Assembly (NCBI GenBank): GCA_963844395.1
Contig: CAWJNX010000002.1
Coordinates: forward strand, 558,001-622,000
DNA length: 64,000 bases
Origin: VRUE01 sp963844395
GTDB taxonomy: Bacteria > Actinomycetota > Thermoleophilia > Solirubrobacterales > 70-9
Direction: 5' to 3'
Notes under the pieces: generated by a model
What the model was told of the DNA's origin: nothing
The model's input: the letters and a program-made list of their open reading frames with translations, nothing else
Database searches by the model: none
Part shown: one piece after another, positions 1 through 8,900 of the stretch
Position numbering within the stretch: position 1 is the stretch's first letter
Layout: each line of letters opens with the position of its first letter
Position numbers and translations under genes: made by a program

Positions 1-201
1 CACGAGTTCCACGGGCCGGCCGAGTTCCTCGAGGCGATGCGCGACGCCGACATCACCCGCAAGCACAAGAACCTGGTCTACGTGCAGGCGCTGAAGCTGC
101 TGCAGACGACGGGGCGCCCAAAGGCGGCCAAGCGCAGCGTCCCCGACGCCAAACCGGTGCGGGGCGGGCGGCCGCGCCGGGAGAGGCGGCGGATCTCCTG
201 A
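1..201 (+). CDS. C-terminal end of an unidentified protein (5' end outside window)
   Basis: Frame 1 is open from the first base to a TGA at 199-201, giving 66 residues. The first half is acidic and amphipathic (HEFHGPAEFLEAMRDADI...). The last 25 residues are a strongly basic Arg/Lys/Pro tail ending RRERRRIS, as often seen in nucleic-acid-binding proteins. The gene lies 64 nt upstream of the UDG-like gene on the same strand, so the two may share a transcript. I do not recognise the family from this fragment. The N-terminus lies before the window. Confidence 0.55.
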   Translation, partial: HEFHGPAEFLEAMRDADITRKHKNLVYVQALKLLQTTGRPKAAKRSVPDAKPVRGGRPRRERRRIS

Positions 202-265
202 GCCGCACCACCGAGAAACGACTAACCCAGCTGGTTCCCGCCGGAAAGAGCGGCGGCAAGGGCTG

Positions 266-928
266 ATGCAGGCGGGCCGCGAGAAAGGAGCCGCGGCCGG
301 CTCGTCAAAGAGATCGCCCAGCGTGCCGGCGACCGACGACGAGATCAGAGAGAAGTACCTGGAGCGGGCGATCCGCGAGCTCAACCAGCTCACCCACGAA
401 CTCCAGGACTGCCCCCACTGCCCGCGCGGCAAGCTGATGCCGGTGCTGGGCTCAGGCCATCCCCAGGCCGACGTGCTGATGGTCAAGCACGCCCCCGGCG
501 TGGCGGAGATCGAAGAGGGCGTCGCCTTCTACGGGCGGGCCGGCAACGCGCTGATGAAAAGCTTCAAACGGCTCGGGGTCGATCCGCTGGTCGTCTACGG
601 CACGCTCTGCGTCAAGTGCCCGATCGCCGAGCCCGACCTGGCCGCCGAGGAGTGCGTGCGCCGCCTTGTCGAGGAGATAGCGATCGTCCAGCCGAAGATC
701 CTCGTCGTGATGGGAGAGCCGGCGCTGCGCGTGCTGAACCAGCTCCAGATCCCGCTCTCGCGCCCAATCGAGCCCCGCGAGGGAGAGATCCAGGCCTTCT
801 CGCCGACCATCGACGCTCTCTACACCCCCGATATCGACGATTCGCTCGACGAAGAGGGGGCCAAGCAGCGGTTCTGGCGGGCGTTCAAGACGCTTGGAGA
901 GTGGTACGAGGACTTGCCGCCTTATTAG
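266..928 (+). CDS. uracil-DNA glycosylase superfamily protein (family 4/5-like, divergent)
   Basis: This 220-residue protein has the layout of an Fe-S uracil-DNA glycosylase, which removes uracil from DNA in base excision repair. Four cysteines match the cluster positions: a CPHC pair near residues 49-52, a VKC near 118 and a further Cys in AEEC near 130. A GRAGNALM stretch matches the usual GRAG-x-LL motif. Two features are unusual. The catalytic GEAPG loop reads KHAPG, so its Glu is replaced, and the C-terminal HPS/HPAR uracil-binding motif is not visible (LYTPD at that place). The fold and Fe-S cluster are likely, but glycosylase activity is doubtful. The start ATG is the first in frame after a basic tail. 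The gene is followed 3 nt later by the protease gene. Confidence 0.8.
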   Translation: MQAGREKGAAAGSSKRSPSVPATDDEIREKYLERAIRELNQLTHELQDCPHCPRGKLMPVLGSGHPQADVLMVKHAPGVAEIEEGVAFYGRAGNALMKSFKRLGVDPLVVYGTLCVKCPIAEPDLAAEECVRRLVEEIAIVQPKILVVMGEPALRVLNQLQIPLSRPIEPREGEIQAFSPTIDALYTPDIDDSLDEEGAKQRFWRAFKTLGEWYEDLPPY

Positions 929-931
929 CGG

Positions 932-2555
932 ATGAGACGGCTTCTTCTGCCAGCGGTGACGATGGTCGGCGTCTTAGCCGTCGTGGTCGCCGCCTTCGCC
1001 ATCATCGAAGGCGGCGAGGCCCCTGCGAAGCGCTATCCGTGGGTGGCACAGATACGCAGCGACGGCGGCTTCTGCACCGGATCGCTGATCGGCGGCGAAT
1101 GGGTCGTGACCGCCGCTCATTGCGTCACCGACGAAAGCCTGAGCCCCACCGCGCGGACTCTGGTGGAGGTACGGGTCGGAAGCGACGACCTCGACCGAGG
1201 CGGCGAGCTGCGCTCTGTTCGACGAAGTGGTTCCCTACCCGGCGTTCGATGACTCGGGCGGCGCTCACGCCGCTGACCTGGCCTTGCTCCGCCTCGTGCA
1301 GAAGGTGGCGCCGACCCCCGTGCCCCTCGTCCCCGCTTCGCGCGCGGGCAGCCTTCACGTCGGAAACCAGGCCTTCATTGCCGGCTGGGGAAACGCGAAG
1401 CCGCCGTCCGTCGGCAAGGGGAAGCCGGTCGCCAGGCTGAGGAACGCCCTCGTTCGGCTACGGCCCAGCAGTTTTTGCTCAAGGGAATGGGCAAAGGAGC
1501 CCTTCGACTCGACCAGCGAGCTGTGTAGCACCGCGAGCAGTGGCGAGGCTTGTTATGGAGACAGCGGCGGCCCGCTCTTCGTCGATCGGGGGTATCCGAG
1601 AAGCGAGCTTTTCGGCGTGATCTTGGACGGAGCCCCTCATTGCCGGCCCGGTCACGTCAACCTCTACGCCAACCTGGTCGACGGCCCCCTGCGTCGCTGG
1701 CTCGAGCTGCAGCTGGCGGGGGCGGAGAAGCGGCTCGTCTCGTGCCCCGACGTCACGGTCCGGGGCCTGCTCGGCACGGTCGTCGTGCGAGAGGTCCTAA
1801 CCAATACGGGCTGCGCGACCGCGAGCGCGACGGCGCGTGACGTAAGTGCCAGGGACGAATGCGTCGAGGAGACGCCGTCCGGCGTCAACGACTGCGAGTC
1901 GAACGAGTTCCGGTGCGAGACGAGGCTCGAGATGGGCCCGGCGGGGGTCGCCTTTCGCACGAGCTGTCGCCAGGGGACGTTGAAGATCTCGTTCCGACAG
2001 GGCGCCGCGACTTTCGCGGAGGGCCCGCGGTACCGGCTTGCCTTCGCCTCCGACGGTCGCCCGGTGCGTGTCGGGCCGTTCGACATCGCGGCGGGACACC
2101 GCACCATCCGCGATGCGATCGCGGCCTTCGGGCGCCCTGACGCGCTGATCTTCGGCGACACCGGATGCGAGCTCCGGTGGGCGCAGCTTGGACTCGAGGC
2201 GGACACGGTCAATTACAGCTCGAGGGACGACTGCGGGCTAGACAGCGGCTACGTCAACGACTTCGTCATCGTCTCACCGCGGTTCGAAACTGACCGAGGC
2301 CTGGTCGTCGGGATGAGTGAGGAGGAGTTGCGCGCACGCCACCCGGAAGCCACGACGAGAGGGCCGATCAGCGACAGCTACTTCGACGATGAATCGCCTC
2401 TCGATCGTGGCGCCCGGCGATTGGGCTCGATTTACTCGATCCACGTCGTCGCGTCTCCCATAGGAGTGGACGGGCGCTATGGGTCCCTGAAGGGCCTGGT
2501 CGAGCACGACGAGCTCACCGCCCTCCAAGTGGTTCCGCTTCTCGGCGGGGACTGA
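932..2555 (+). pseudogene. secreted trypsin-like serine protease with C-terminal extension, split by a frameshift
   Basis: Frame 2 (932-1252) encodes a membrane/signal segment (residues 5-24), an IIEGG activation-site-like motif and the TAAHC histidine motif near residue 63. Frame 3 (1227-2555) carries the rest: DLALL (catalytic Asp) and GDSGGP (catalytic Ser), then about 270 residues after the protease domain. Together they form one S1-family protease. The frame changes between about 1205 and 1225, where frame 3 reads LFDEVVPYPAF, the natural continuation of GGELR. The C-terminal region is Cys-containing and holds a repeated short module around IRDAIAAFGRP; its function is unknown. The break may be real or a one-base sequence error. 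The protein would be exported. Confidence 0.8.
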
Positions 2556-2657
2556 GGTACGTAGACGCCCTGGGCGACGATTAGGCCCAGGTAGAGAGGC
2601 GCCTGCGGCCAGCGCGGCATCCTTCCAGCCCTCACATCGAGGAAGCGCGAAGTGCGG

Positions 2658-3434
2658 CTAGGGCGCGGCGGCCTCGGCGACGTTGGCCATCGACTCGACC
2701 TTGGCGCTGGCCAGACCACGGACCACCGCAGTGTCGAGGGCGGTGTAGGCGGCCAGCGATCTCTGCGCCTCGGTGTCGTCGGCGGCCGCGACGCCGACCG
2801 TGCCCTCGGGCTCGTCGAGCCGGGCGAAGTGGTTGCGGTAGCCGTCGTGGAGGTCGCGGTAGAAGGACTCCTCCTTGGCGAGGCGCTCGGCGGCATCGGG
2901 GCCGACCGCGGTGCGGACGTAGCCGAAGACCGGGGGCGTTTCGCGGTTCGCTTCGCGGGCACCCTCTTCGACCTTCTGGCGGGCGCCGGCGGCGAATTCC
3001 GGGGTCATCCAGTTGAAGAAGGCGCCGTCGAACTCGGCGCCGGCCAGGGCGCACATCTTCGGGCCCATCGCTGCGAGGACGAGCCGCACATCCAGCAGGC
3101 GCTCGCGCAGCTCGGGCAGCGACTCGCGCATCTTGGTCAGCGGCTTCTCCGAGAAACCGGCGCCGACACCGAGCCAGAGGCTGGCCGGATCGACGCCGAC
3201 GCGCTCGATGTCGGCGGCGATCTCCTCTGGCGGGGTGCGGTCGAGGGCGATGACGGCGACGCCGAGCTCGATCGCGGGCGCCGCGGCGGCGAACTCGGCC
3301 AGCGTCTCGAGGCCCTTTGCGCCGGGGTGATCGTTCGACCACATCGAGGCGTAGCCCAGCTCGGCGCAGCGAGCGGCCAGCGGCCGCGCCACTTCCGGGT
3401 CGAGCCCGGCCGCTACGCCGAACCCGCGGGTCAC
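2658..3434 (-). CDS. LLM-class (F420-dependent type) oxidoreductase
   Basis: The protein of about 258 residues resembles luciferase-like monooxygenase family oxidoreductases, which in actinobacteria commonly use coenzyme F420 or FMN. Family features are the N-terminal FGVAAGLDPE strand, ASMWSNDHPGA, LGVAVIALDRTPPEEIAADI and LWLGVGAGF. I chose the GTG at 3434 because it overlaps the upstream methyltransferase stop as GTGA (3431-3434), implying translational coupling; an ATG 24 nt further upstream is possible. The protein is shorter than the usual 300-350 residues, so it belongs to a compact subfamily. The substrate cannot be told from the sequence. Confidence 0.8.
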   Translation of the reverse strand: MTRGFGVAAGLDPEVARPLAARCAELGYASMWSNDHPGAKGLETLAEFAAAAPAIELGVAVIALDRTPPEEIAADIERVGVDPASLWLGVGAGFSEKPLTKMRESLPELRERLLDVRLVLAAMGPKMCALAGAEFDGAFFNWMTPEFAAGARQKVEEGAREANRETPPVFGYVRTAVGPDAAERLAKEESFYRDLHDGYRNHFARLDEPEGTVGVAAADDTEAQRSLAAYTALDTAVVRGLASAKVESMANVAEAAAP

Positions 3435-4774
3435 GTTTTCTCCAGCAGGGCCACGCACTCGATGTGCGGCGTCTGGGGGAACATGTTGACCGGCTTCACC
3501 CGGGTCAGCCTATAGCCGGCATCGACCAGCTGGGCGGCGTTTGGCGCCAGAGTCGTCGGGTTGCAGGAGACGTAGACGATCCGCTTTGCCTCGCACTCGA
3601 GCACGCGTCGGACGATCTTCTGCGAGAGGCCCGCTCGAGGGGGGTCGATGACGACGACGTCGGGCTTACCAGCCTCCTCGATCAGTGGCCGCAGCCCGGT
3701 GCGGGCGCTGCCGGTCCTGAACTGGGCGTTGGCGATCCCATTGCGCTTGGCGTTGCGTTCGGCGTCGGCGATCGCGTCGGCGACGATCTCCACTCCCCAG
3801 ACCTCGCCGGCCTGGCGCGCCATCGTCAACCCGATCGTGCCGATCCCGCAGTAAAGGTCGAAGACGCGCTCGCCGCCGCTGAGGCCGGCGAACTCGCCGG
3901 CGACGGCGTAGAGGCGCTCCGCCATCTCGGTGTTGGTCTGGAAGAAAGCGTTGTAGGACATCTCGAACCGCAAGCCGCACAGTTCCTCGCGCAGCCACTC
4001 CTCGCCGAGCACGCCTGTTGGCCCTTCGCTGCTGCCGGAGTCGTCCTCGACCACGGTGTGGGCGTTGACCGGCGGTTTCGGGAAGGGGGCGGGGGCGGTG
4101 ACGAGGCGGGTCTGGATCTGGCCGGTGCGGCGCCCTTCTCGCACCACCAGGTTGCGCAGGACGCCGGTGCGGGCGCGGCGGTCGTAGACGGGAATCGATT
4201 CATCCCGCGCCCAGTCGCGGACCTCGTTGCGGGCCGCGTTGCCGCGCTCGGAGGCGAGCAGGCAGTCCTCGACCCCGACGATCAGGTCCCAGCGGCCACG
4301 CGCGTGGAAGCCGAGCACCGCCTCGCCGTCGCGCTCGCCGAAGGAGTATTCGAGCTTGTTGCGGTAGCGCCATTGCTCCAGCGCCGGCTCGATCGGCTCC
4401 AGCTCGAACCCCTCGAGGTCGCCGATCCGCCGCAGCGCCTCACCCACCTGCTCCTCCTTGTGGGCGAGCTGCCGCTCGTAAGCGAGCCCCTGCCAGGGCG
4501 CCCCCGGGCAGGGCTCGCCGTCGTGTGTGCAGCGGTCGGGCACTCGGTCGGCGCCGGGGCGAAGCAGCTCGACCGTCGTCGCCTCGGCGAAGTTGCGCTT
4601 CGGCTTCGTGACCTCGGCCAGCACCCGGTCGCCCGGTAACCCGCCGGTGACGAAGACGACGTAGCCGCCGGCGCGGGCGACGCCGCGTCCGCCGAAGGCG
4701 AGCGAGTCGATATCGACCTCGAGCCGCTCGCCTCGCCGCGGCCGGGGCGGCGTCTCACCGGCGGCCCGCGTCAC
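3431..4774 (-). CDS. class I 23S rRNA (uracil-C5)-methyltransferase, RlmD/TrmA family
   Basis: The 447 residues show an N-terminal TRAM domain (about 17-75, with LAFGGRGVARAGGYVVFV), Fe-S type cysteines (CTHDGEPCPG), a SAM-binding motif (DLYCGIGTIGL) and the family catalytic motifs DPPRAGL and VSCNPTT (nucleophilic Cys), ending in HIECV. The enzyme would methylate C5 of a uridine in rRNA or tRNA using S-adenosylmethionine. TRAM plus Fe-S points to the RlmCD/RlmD side of the family. Length is normal. It sits in a minus-strand run with the histone-like gene upstream (next start about 490 nt away) and is coupled by GTGA overlap to the LLM oxidoreductase downstream. Confidence 0.92.
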   Translation of the reverse strand: MTRAAGETPPRPRRGERLEVDIDSLAFGGRGVARAGGYVVFVTGGLPGDRVLAEVTKPKRNFAEATTVELLRPGADRVPDRCTHDGEPCPGAPWQGLAYERQLAHKEEQVGEALRRIGDLEGFELEPIEPALEQWRYRNKLEYSFGERDGEAVLGFHARGRWDLIVGVEDCLLASERGNAARNEVRDWARDESIPVYDRRARTGVLRNLVVREGRRTGQIQTRLVTAPAPFPKPPVNAHTVVEDDSGSSEGPTGVLGEEWLREELCGLRFEMSYNAFFQTNTEMAERLYAVAGEFAGLSGGERVFDLYCGIGTIGLTMARQAGEVWGVEIVADAIADAERNAKRNGIANAQFRTGSARTGLRPLIEEAGKPDVVVIDPPRAGLSQKIVRRVLECEAKRIVYVSCNPTTLAPNAAQLVDAGYRLTRVKPVNMFPQTPHIECVALLEKT

Positions 4775-5263
4775 CTATCCCAGTTTCTTGCGGGCGCGCC
4801 GTGCTGCCTGGGTCGCCTGCTTGCGCACCGGCGCCGCCCGTCCGCCGACCTCTTTGCGGGCCTGGCGCACCAGTCGTTCCAGCTCCTTCAGCAGCCCGTC
4901 GGTCTGCCGGCGGCCGCGCTTGACCATGTCGGTGACCATCTTTTCGGCATCGCCGCGGGTCATCCGCCCCCGCTTCACCGCGTCGTCGACAACGTCCTGG
5001 AGGCGGTCTTTGCTCAGCGTGACGCTCTGTTCGAGGCTCTCGCGGAACTGCTCGACGCTCTTGTCGAGGCCGCTGGGGCGGCTGTTGCTGCGTGGTGAAC
5101 TTTTCCTGGCAGTTTTCGCGGCTTTCGCTTTCGCTTTGCTTTTAGCTTTCGCTTTTCCTTTTGCTTTGGTTGACGATTTGGCGGCGGCTTTTTTCGACCG
5201 CGTGCCGGCTTTCGCTTTTTTCGACGTTTTAGCTTTGCCAGATGCCTGTTTTTTAGCGGCCAT
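4775..5263 (-). CDS. Lys/Ala-rich histone H1-like / phasin-like protein
   Basis: The ATG at 5263 is preceded by a strong AAAGGAGG ribosome site, giving 162 residues. Residues 1-55 are a low-complexity tail of Lys-Ala-Lys repeats like bacterial histone-H1-like proteins and the Lys-rich tails of actinobacterial nucleoid proteins. Residues 60-135 form a predicted amphipathic helix (LDKSVEQFRESLEQSVTLSKDRLQ...), similar to polyhydroxyalkanoate granule (phasin) helices. The C-terminus is basic again. It probably binds DNA or polyanions. The TTTTCGC/TTTTAGC-rich plus strand in 5100-5230 reflects the Lys codons. No operon partner is clear, since the methyltransferase starts 1 nt after its stop. Confidence 0.75.
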   Translation of the reverse strand: MAAKKQASGKAKTSKKAKAGTRSKKAAAKSSTKAKGKAKAKSKAKAKAAKTARKSSPRSNSRPSGLDKSVEQFRESLEQSVTLSKDRLQDVVDDAVKRGRMTRGDAEKMVTDMVKRGRRQTDGLLKELERLVRQARKEVGGRAAPVRKQATQAARRARKKLG

Positions 5264-5312
5264 GCCTTGCCTCCTTTGTCGTCTTCCAGGGATGTGGTGC
5301 GGTGTGACTATC

Positions 5313-6218
5313 TCATTCCCACTCGCGCGAGGTCGCGAACGTCGCCTCCACCGGGGCGTGGTCGGAGAGCCGCAGGGCAAGACCGTCCTGACGGACCTCG
5401 CGTCGCTCGGCGGGCCAGCGCCGCGGGCGCTCGACGATCTCTAGGTCGCGTACCAGCAGGTGGTCGATCGCGTTGGGGGCGGTCGGAGGGGCGAGCCCGA
5501 AGCGCTCGCGCAGCTCGGCGAAGACGGCTGGGCTCTCATCCGGCCGCAGGTTGAAGTCGCCGCCGAAGAGCAGCGGCGCCCCGCCGCACCACTCGCTCGC
5601 TGCGGCGGCGGCGCGCAGCACGTCCTCGGCGGCAAGCTCGGGCCGGTGGGCGCTGGCGTGCAGGTTGGCGATGCAGATGCCCGCGGCGGTGCGGGTGAAG
5701 GCCATCGCGCGCCGCTCCAGCGGTCCGCTGTGGATCGCCAGCTCGCGTCGCTCGGCGATGCCGCCGGCCTCGGCCTCGGTCCCCCCGCCACCGTCCATCT
5801 CCTTCCGGTGCGCTTTATGTGCCCCTGGACTACATAAGGCGCACCGGAAGGAGCCGCGGACCAGGGTCAGGTTCGAGCCCCCCTCGCCGGAGGCGATTAG
5901 ATCGGGGTTGAGCCGGGCGGCGAGCCGGCGCAGCGCGGAGAGTGAGTTCCGCGAGGTGAGCACACAGTGCGCCTCGGCATCGCAGGCGTGCGCGAGTGGG
6001 TCGGCAAAGCGCGGCGGGCACTCCTGCAGCAGCGCCACGTCCCACTCCGCGCCGGCCAGCAGTTCGGCGAACTCGGGCAGCAGGTCGCGGTTGACCTGGA
6101 CGTGGGTTGCGTTGCGCTCGGTCCTCCGCAGCAGCCGCGAACGCCAGGTGAGCAGCGCGGGATCGGGCGGGAAATCGCGCCCGTGGAAGAGGTTCCAGCC
6201 GATGGCGGTGAGCTTCAC
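5313..6218 (-). CDS. endonuclease/exonuclease/phosphatase (EEP) family protein
   Basis: The 301-residue protein has the EEP fold motifs in order: GWNLFHGRD near the N-terminus, LLQECPP (metal-binding Glu), NLHASAHRPE, GGDFNLRPDE (Asp/Asn pair) and LSDHAPVEATF (catalytic His) at the C-terminus. Members hydrolyse phosphodiesters in DNA, RNA or lipids; the substrate is unknown here. The GTG at 6218 (VKLTAIGWN) is chosen because the family's first strand begins there. It leaves only 18 nt to the divergent argF start. The middle of the protein (about residues 123-139) is encoded by an inserted perfect-looking palindrome, listed separately. No signal peptide is seen. Confidence 0.8.
   Translation of the reverse strand: MKLTAIGWNLFHGRDFPPDPALLTWRSRLLRRTERNATHVQVNRDLLPEFAELLAGAEWDVALLQECPPRFADPLAHACDAEAHCVLTSRNSLSALRRLAARLNPDLIASGEGGSNLTLVRGSFRCALCSPGAHKAHRKEMDGGGGTEAEAGGIAERRELAIHSGPLERRAMAFTRTAAGICIANLHASAHRPELAAEDVLRAAAAASEWCGGAPLLFGGDFNLRPDESPAVFAELRERFGLAPPTAPNAIDHLLVRDLEIVERPRRWPAERREVRQDGLALRLSDHAPVEATFATSREWE
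5800..5852. repeat. 53-nt palindromic element inside the EEP coding sequence
   Basis: Arms at 5800-5820 and 5832-5852 are 21 nt each and pair at 20 of 21 positions around an 11-nt loop. The arm begins TCCTTCCGGTGCGC. On the coding strand the element is read through in frame as a Cys/His/Lys-rich stretch (RCALCSPGAHKAHRK) lying between two conserved strands. It looks like a REP- or RPE-type palindrome that was inserted in frame, rather than conserved protein sequence. No second copy was noticed in the window. Confidence 0.75.
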
Positions 6219-6236
6219 GCCCGTAGTATCCGCGGC

Positions 6237-7121
6237 TTGAAGCGCGACTTCCTCACCGCCGAAGAGTTCGGGGCCTTCGAGCTTTCCGAGCTGCTCGATC
6301 TGGCGCTGGAGCAGAAAGCCGGCAGACGGCAAGGGGCCGGCGCCGGGGACCTAGCCGGGCGCAGTGTCGCGCTCGTCTTCGAACGCCCCTCGACCCGCAC
6401 GCGGATCTCCTTCGAGGTCGCCGTTGGCGAGCTGGGGGGGACGCCGATCGTGCTGCGCGGCGACGAGCTGCAGCTCTCGCGCGGCGAGTCGATTGGCGAC
6501 ACGGCGCGGGTGCTGTCGCGCTACGTCGCAGCGATCGCGATCCGCTCCGGCTCCCACGAGGAGGTGGAGGAACTTGCCGCGGAGGCGGATGTCCCGGTCG
6601 TCAACGCGCTCACCCCGCGCCACCATCCCTGCCAGGCGCTTGCCGACCTACTCACCCTGCGCGAGCGCTTCGGCGACCTCGCCGGGCTGCGCGTCGCCTA
6701 CGTCGGCGACGGCAACAACGTCGCCCGCTCGCTGGCGATCGCCGGTCGGCTCACCGACGTCGAGGTGGTGATCGCCGCCCCCGACGGCTACCAGCTCGAG
6801 GACGGCCATGGCGCCAAGCTGACCGACGATCCGCGCGACGCCGCCTCCGGTGCCGACGCCATCTACACCGACGTCTGGGTCAGCATGGGCGACGAGGAGG
6901 AGGCCGAGCGCCGCCGCGCCGACCTCGCGCCCTACCGCGTCGACGACGACCTGCTCTCGGCTGCGAAGGACAGTGCCGTCGTCCTGCACTGCCTGCCCGC
7001 CCACCCCGGCGAGGAGATAACCGCTGAGGCGCTCTACGGCCCGCGCTCCGCCGTCTGGGACCAGGCCGAGAACCGTCTCCACACGCAGAAGGCGCTGCTG
7101 AGCACGCTGCTCGGCGAGTAG
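6237..7121 (+). CDS. argF: ornithine carbamoyltransferase
   Basis: This enzyme makes citrulline from ornithine and carbamoyl phosphate in arginine synthesis. The signature motifs are all present: FERPSTRTRISFEV (carbamoyl-phosphate site), TPRHHPCQALADLLT, VAYVGDGNNVARS, DVWVSMGDE (SMG loop) and LHCLPAHPGEEI (ornithine-site Cys). The TTG at 6237 (LKRDFLTAEEF) gives 294 residues, the usual length; longer in-frame extensions are antisense to the EEP gene. lgt follows after 5 nt, so the pair is probably co-transcribed. No other arginine genes lie nearby and no ARG-box palindrome was recognised. Confidence 0.93.
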   Translation: MKRDFLTAEEFGAFELSELLDLALEQKAGRRQGAGAGDLAGRSVALVFERPSTRTRISFEVAVGELGGTPIVLRGDELQLSRGESIGDTARVLSRYVAAIAIRSGSHEEVEELAAEADVPVVNALTPRHHPCQALADLLTLRERFGDLAGLRVAYVGDGNNVARSLAIAGRLTDVEVVIAAPDGYQLEDGHGAKLTDDPRDAASGADAIYTDVWVSMGDEEEAERRRADLAPYRVDDDLLSAAKDSAVVLHCLPAHPGEEITAEALYGPRSAVWDQAENRLHTQKALLSTLLGE

Positions 7122-7126
7122 GCGAC

Positions 7127-7918
7127 GTGTACCCGGAGATCGAGCTCGGCCCGCTGACCCTGCAGACCTTCGGCCTGATGTTCGCGCTTGCCTTCCTCGC
7201 GGCGGGGGCGCTGATCGGCAAGCGGCTGCAAGAGTTGGGCAAGCCGGTCGACTGGGCCTACGAGATGGGCTTCGCGGCGCTGATCGGCGGCGTGATCGGC
7301 TCGCGCCTCTACTTCATCGTCGAAAACTACGACAGCGTCAAGGACGACCTGCTCGGCAATATCTTCTCCGGCTCGGGGCTGGTTTGGTACGGCGGCGCGC
7401 TCGGCGGCGCCATAGCCGTCCTGCTCTGGGCCTGGTACCGCGGCATCCTGCGCCTGGCCCTGCTCGACCTGGCGGCGCCGGCGCTGGCCCTCGGCTACGC
7501 CGTCGGCCGCGTCGGCTGCCAGCTCTCCGGCGACGGCGACTACGGCAGGGCCTGGGACGGGCCATGGGCGATGGCCTATCCCGACGGCACCGTCCCCACG
7601 ACCGAAGACGTCCACCCGACGCCCGTCTATGAGGCGCTGGCGATGGGGATCGGTGCCTGGATCCTCTGGCAGCTCCGCGACCGCTTCCGGCCCGGCGTCC
7701 TCTTCGCGATCTACCTCCTCTACGCGGGTGCGGAGCGCTTCCTGGTCGAGTTCGTGCGCCGCAACGAGGATGTCGCACTGGGACTTACGTCCGCTCAGCT
7801 CGAGAGTGCTGCGATGATGCTGGCTGGCGTTGTCTGGATCTACGTGGTGAGGCGCCGGCATGGGACCCTGTCCCGACCCGATGTCTCGACCGCTGCGAAT
7901 CCCCAGCCCGCGGGTTGA
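7127..7918 (+). CDS. lgt: prolipoprotein diacylglyceryl transferase
   Basis: This membrane enzyme transfers diacylglycerol from phosphatidylglycerol to the lipobox Cys of prelipoproteins. The 263 residues contain about seven hydrophobic segments. The family features are LVWYGGALGG and GRVGCQLSGDGDYG, a divergent form of the Lgt signature (normally GRxxNFxxxE), with a conserved HPTPVYEAL and a C-terminal RFLVEFVRRNEDV. The start is the GTG 5 nt after the argF stop, and it sits at the natural N-terminus (PEIELGPLTL). A lipoprotein that could be a client is encoded at 40137. Confidence 0.92.
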   Translation: MYPEIELGPLTLQTFGLMFALAFLAAGALIGKRLQELGKPVDWAYEMGFAALIGGVIGSRLYFIVENYDSVKDDLLGNIFSGSGLVWYGGALGGAIAVLLWAWYRGILRLALLDLAAPALALGYAVGRVGCQLSGDGDYGRAWDGPWAMAYPDGTVPTTEDVHPTPVYEALAMGIGAWILWQLRDRFRPGVLFAIYLLYAGAERFLVEFVRRNEDVALGLTSAQLESAAMMLAGVVWIYVVRRRHGTLSRPDVSTAANPQPAG

Positions 7919-7987
7919 AGCGGTGGGATGGGATGTTGGCTAATCTTGCACGAATTAATTTGAGGTAAACGAGGAGGCGAGGAAACG

Positions 7988-8833
7988 GTGGCACCAGTGG
8001 AGACCGGCAGCGAGGGAGGAGCTTCCGCGGCGACGATCGGCGCGCTGGTCGATTCCGCCGCCGAGAAGATCGAGGCGGCGGGGTGCGACGAGCCGCGCAC
8101 CGACGCCGAAGCGCTCGTCGCCAACGCGCTGGGGATCGGCGTCGAGGAGCTCTCGCGCGACGGGTCGGGCGAGGCTTCGCCCGAGGTCATCGAGGCGATC
8201 GAAGCCTCCGTGGCGCGCCGCGCCGACCACGAGCCGCTCGCCTACGTCCTCGGCCGCGCCCCGTTCCGCGACCTCGAGATCGCGGTCGACTCCCGCGTGC
8301 TCTGGCCGCGGCGCGAGACCGAGCTGCTGGTCGAGGTCGGAACCGAACTGCCCGAGGGTGCCCGAGTCCACGAGGTCGGGACCGGCTCCGGCGCGATCGC
8401 CCTGGCCTTGATCTCCGAGCGCCCGGACCTGCGCGTCACCGCCTCCGACCTCTCGCCCGAAGCCGTCGAAGCGGCTCGCGAGAACGCCGAGCGGCTTGGG
8501 CTGGAGCTAGATGTCAGCGTGGCCAAGGGGTTGCCGGACGGGCTCGACGGCATCGACCTCGTCATCGCCAACCTTCCCTACGTCACCGACGAGACGATCT
8601 ACGACCGCTCGCCCGAGATCCGGCGCGAGCCGCGGATCGCCGTCACCGGCGACTGCGGTAAGGACGGCCTCGGTGTGATCCGCGGCCTGGTCGCGGAAAC
8701 GCCGAGCGGCTGGCGGATGGCGATGGAGCACGACACGCACCACGGCCCGGCGATGCGGGAGCTGCTGCGCGACGCGACCACCATGCGCGACTACATGGGG
8801 ACCGAGCGCGTGACCGTCGGTCTCGCTCCCTGA
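7988..8833 (+). CDS. prmC: peptide chain release factor glutamine-N5 methyltransferase family protein
   Basis: The protein (281 residues) matches PrmC/HemK, which methylates the GGQ glutamine of release factors RF1/RF2. It has an N-terminal helical domain (to about residue 85), PLAYVLGRAPFRDLEI, the LWPRRETELLVE loop, a SAM motif (HEVGTGSGAIALAL) and NLPYV in place of the canonical NPPY. The tail HDTHHG replaces the usual E-x-G. GTG start with GAGGAGG about 10 nt upstream. The N[L]PY variant is unusual and means the assignment is by overall family; a related small-molecule or protein methyltransferase is possible. prmC is normally beside prfA, which is absent here. Confidence 0.78.
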   Translation: MAPVETGSEGGASAATIGALVDSAAEKIEAAGCDEPRTDAEALVANALGIGVEELSRDGSGEASPEVIEAIEASVARRADHEPLAYVLGRAPFRDLEIAVDSRVLWPRRETELLVEVGTELPEGARVHEVGTGSGAIALALISERPDLRVTASDLSPEAVEAARENAERLGLELDVSVAKGLPDGLDGIDLVIANLPYVTDETIYDRSPEIRREPRIAVTGDCGKDGLGVIRGLVAETPSGWRMAMEHDTHHGPAMRELLRDATTMRDYMGTERVTVGLAP

Positions 8834-8900
8834 GCACGCAGCGAGCAGGCTCACCTCCGACGCGTCGCGCACGGCGGCGCGATTCGATGCGGAGAGCCAA

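Noticed and set aside
2570..2590. Rho-independent terminator after the protease gene
   Set aside because: The CTGGGC/GCCCAG hairpin has a long loop and no T-run.
3317..4639. A 440-codon plus-strand frame
   Set aside because: It is the shadow of the rRNA methyltransferase on the opposite strand, which has all motifs.
5967..6236. N-terminal extension of the ornithine carbamoyltransferase
   Set aside because: The extra residues are antisense to the EEP gene; the TTG at 6237 gives the normal length and start.
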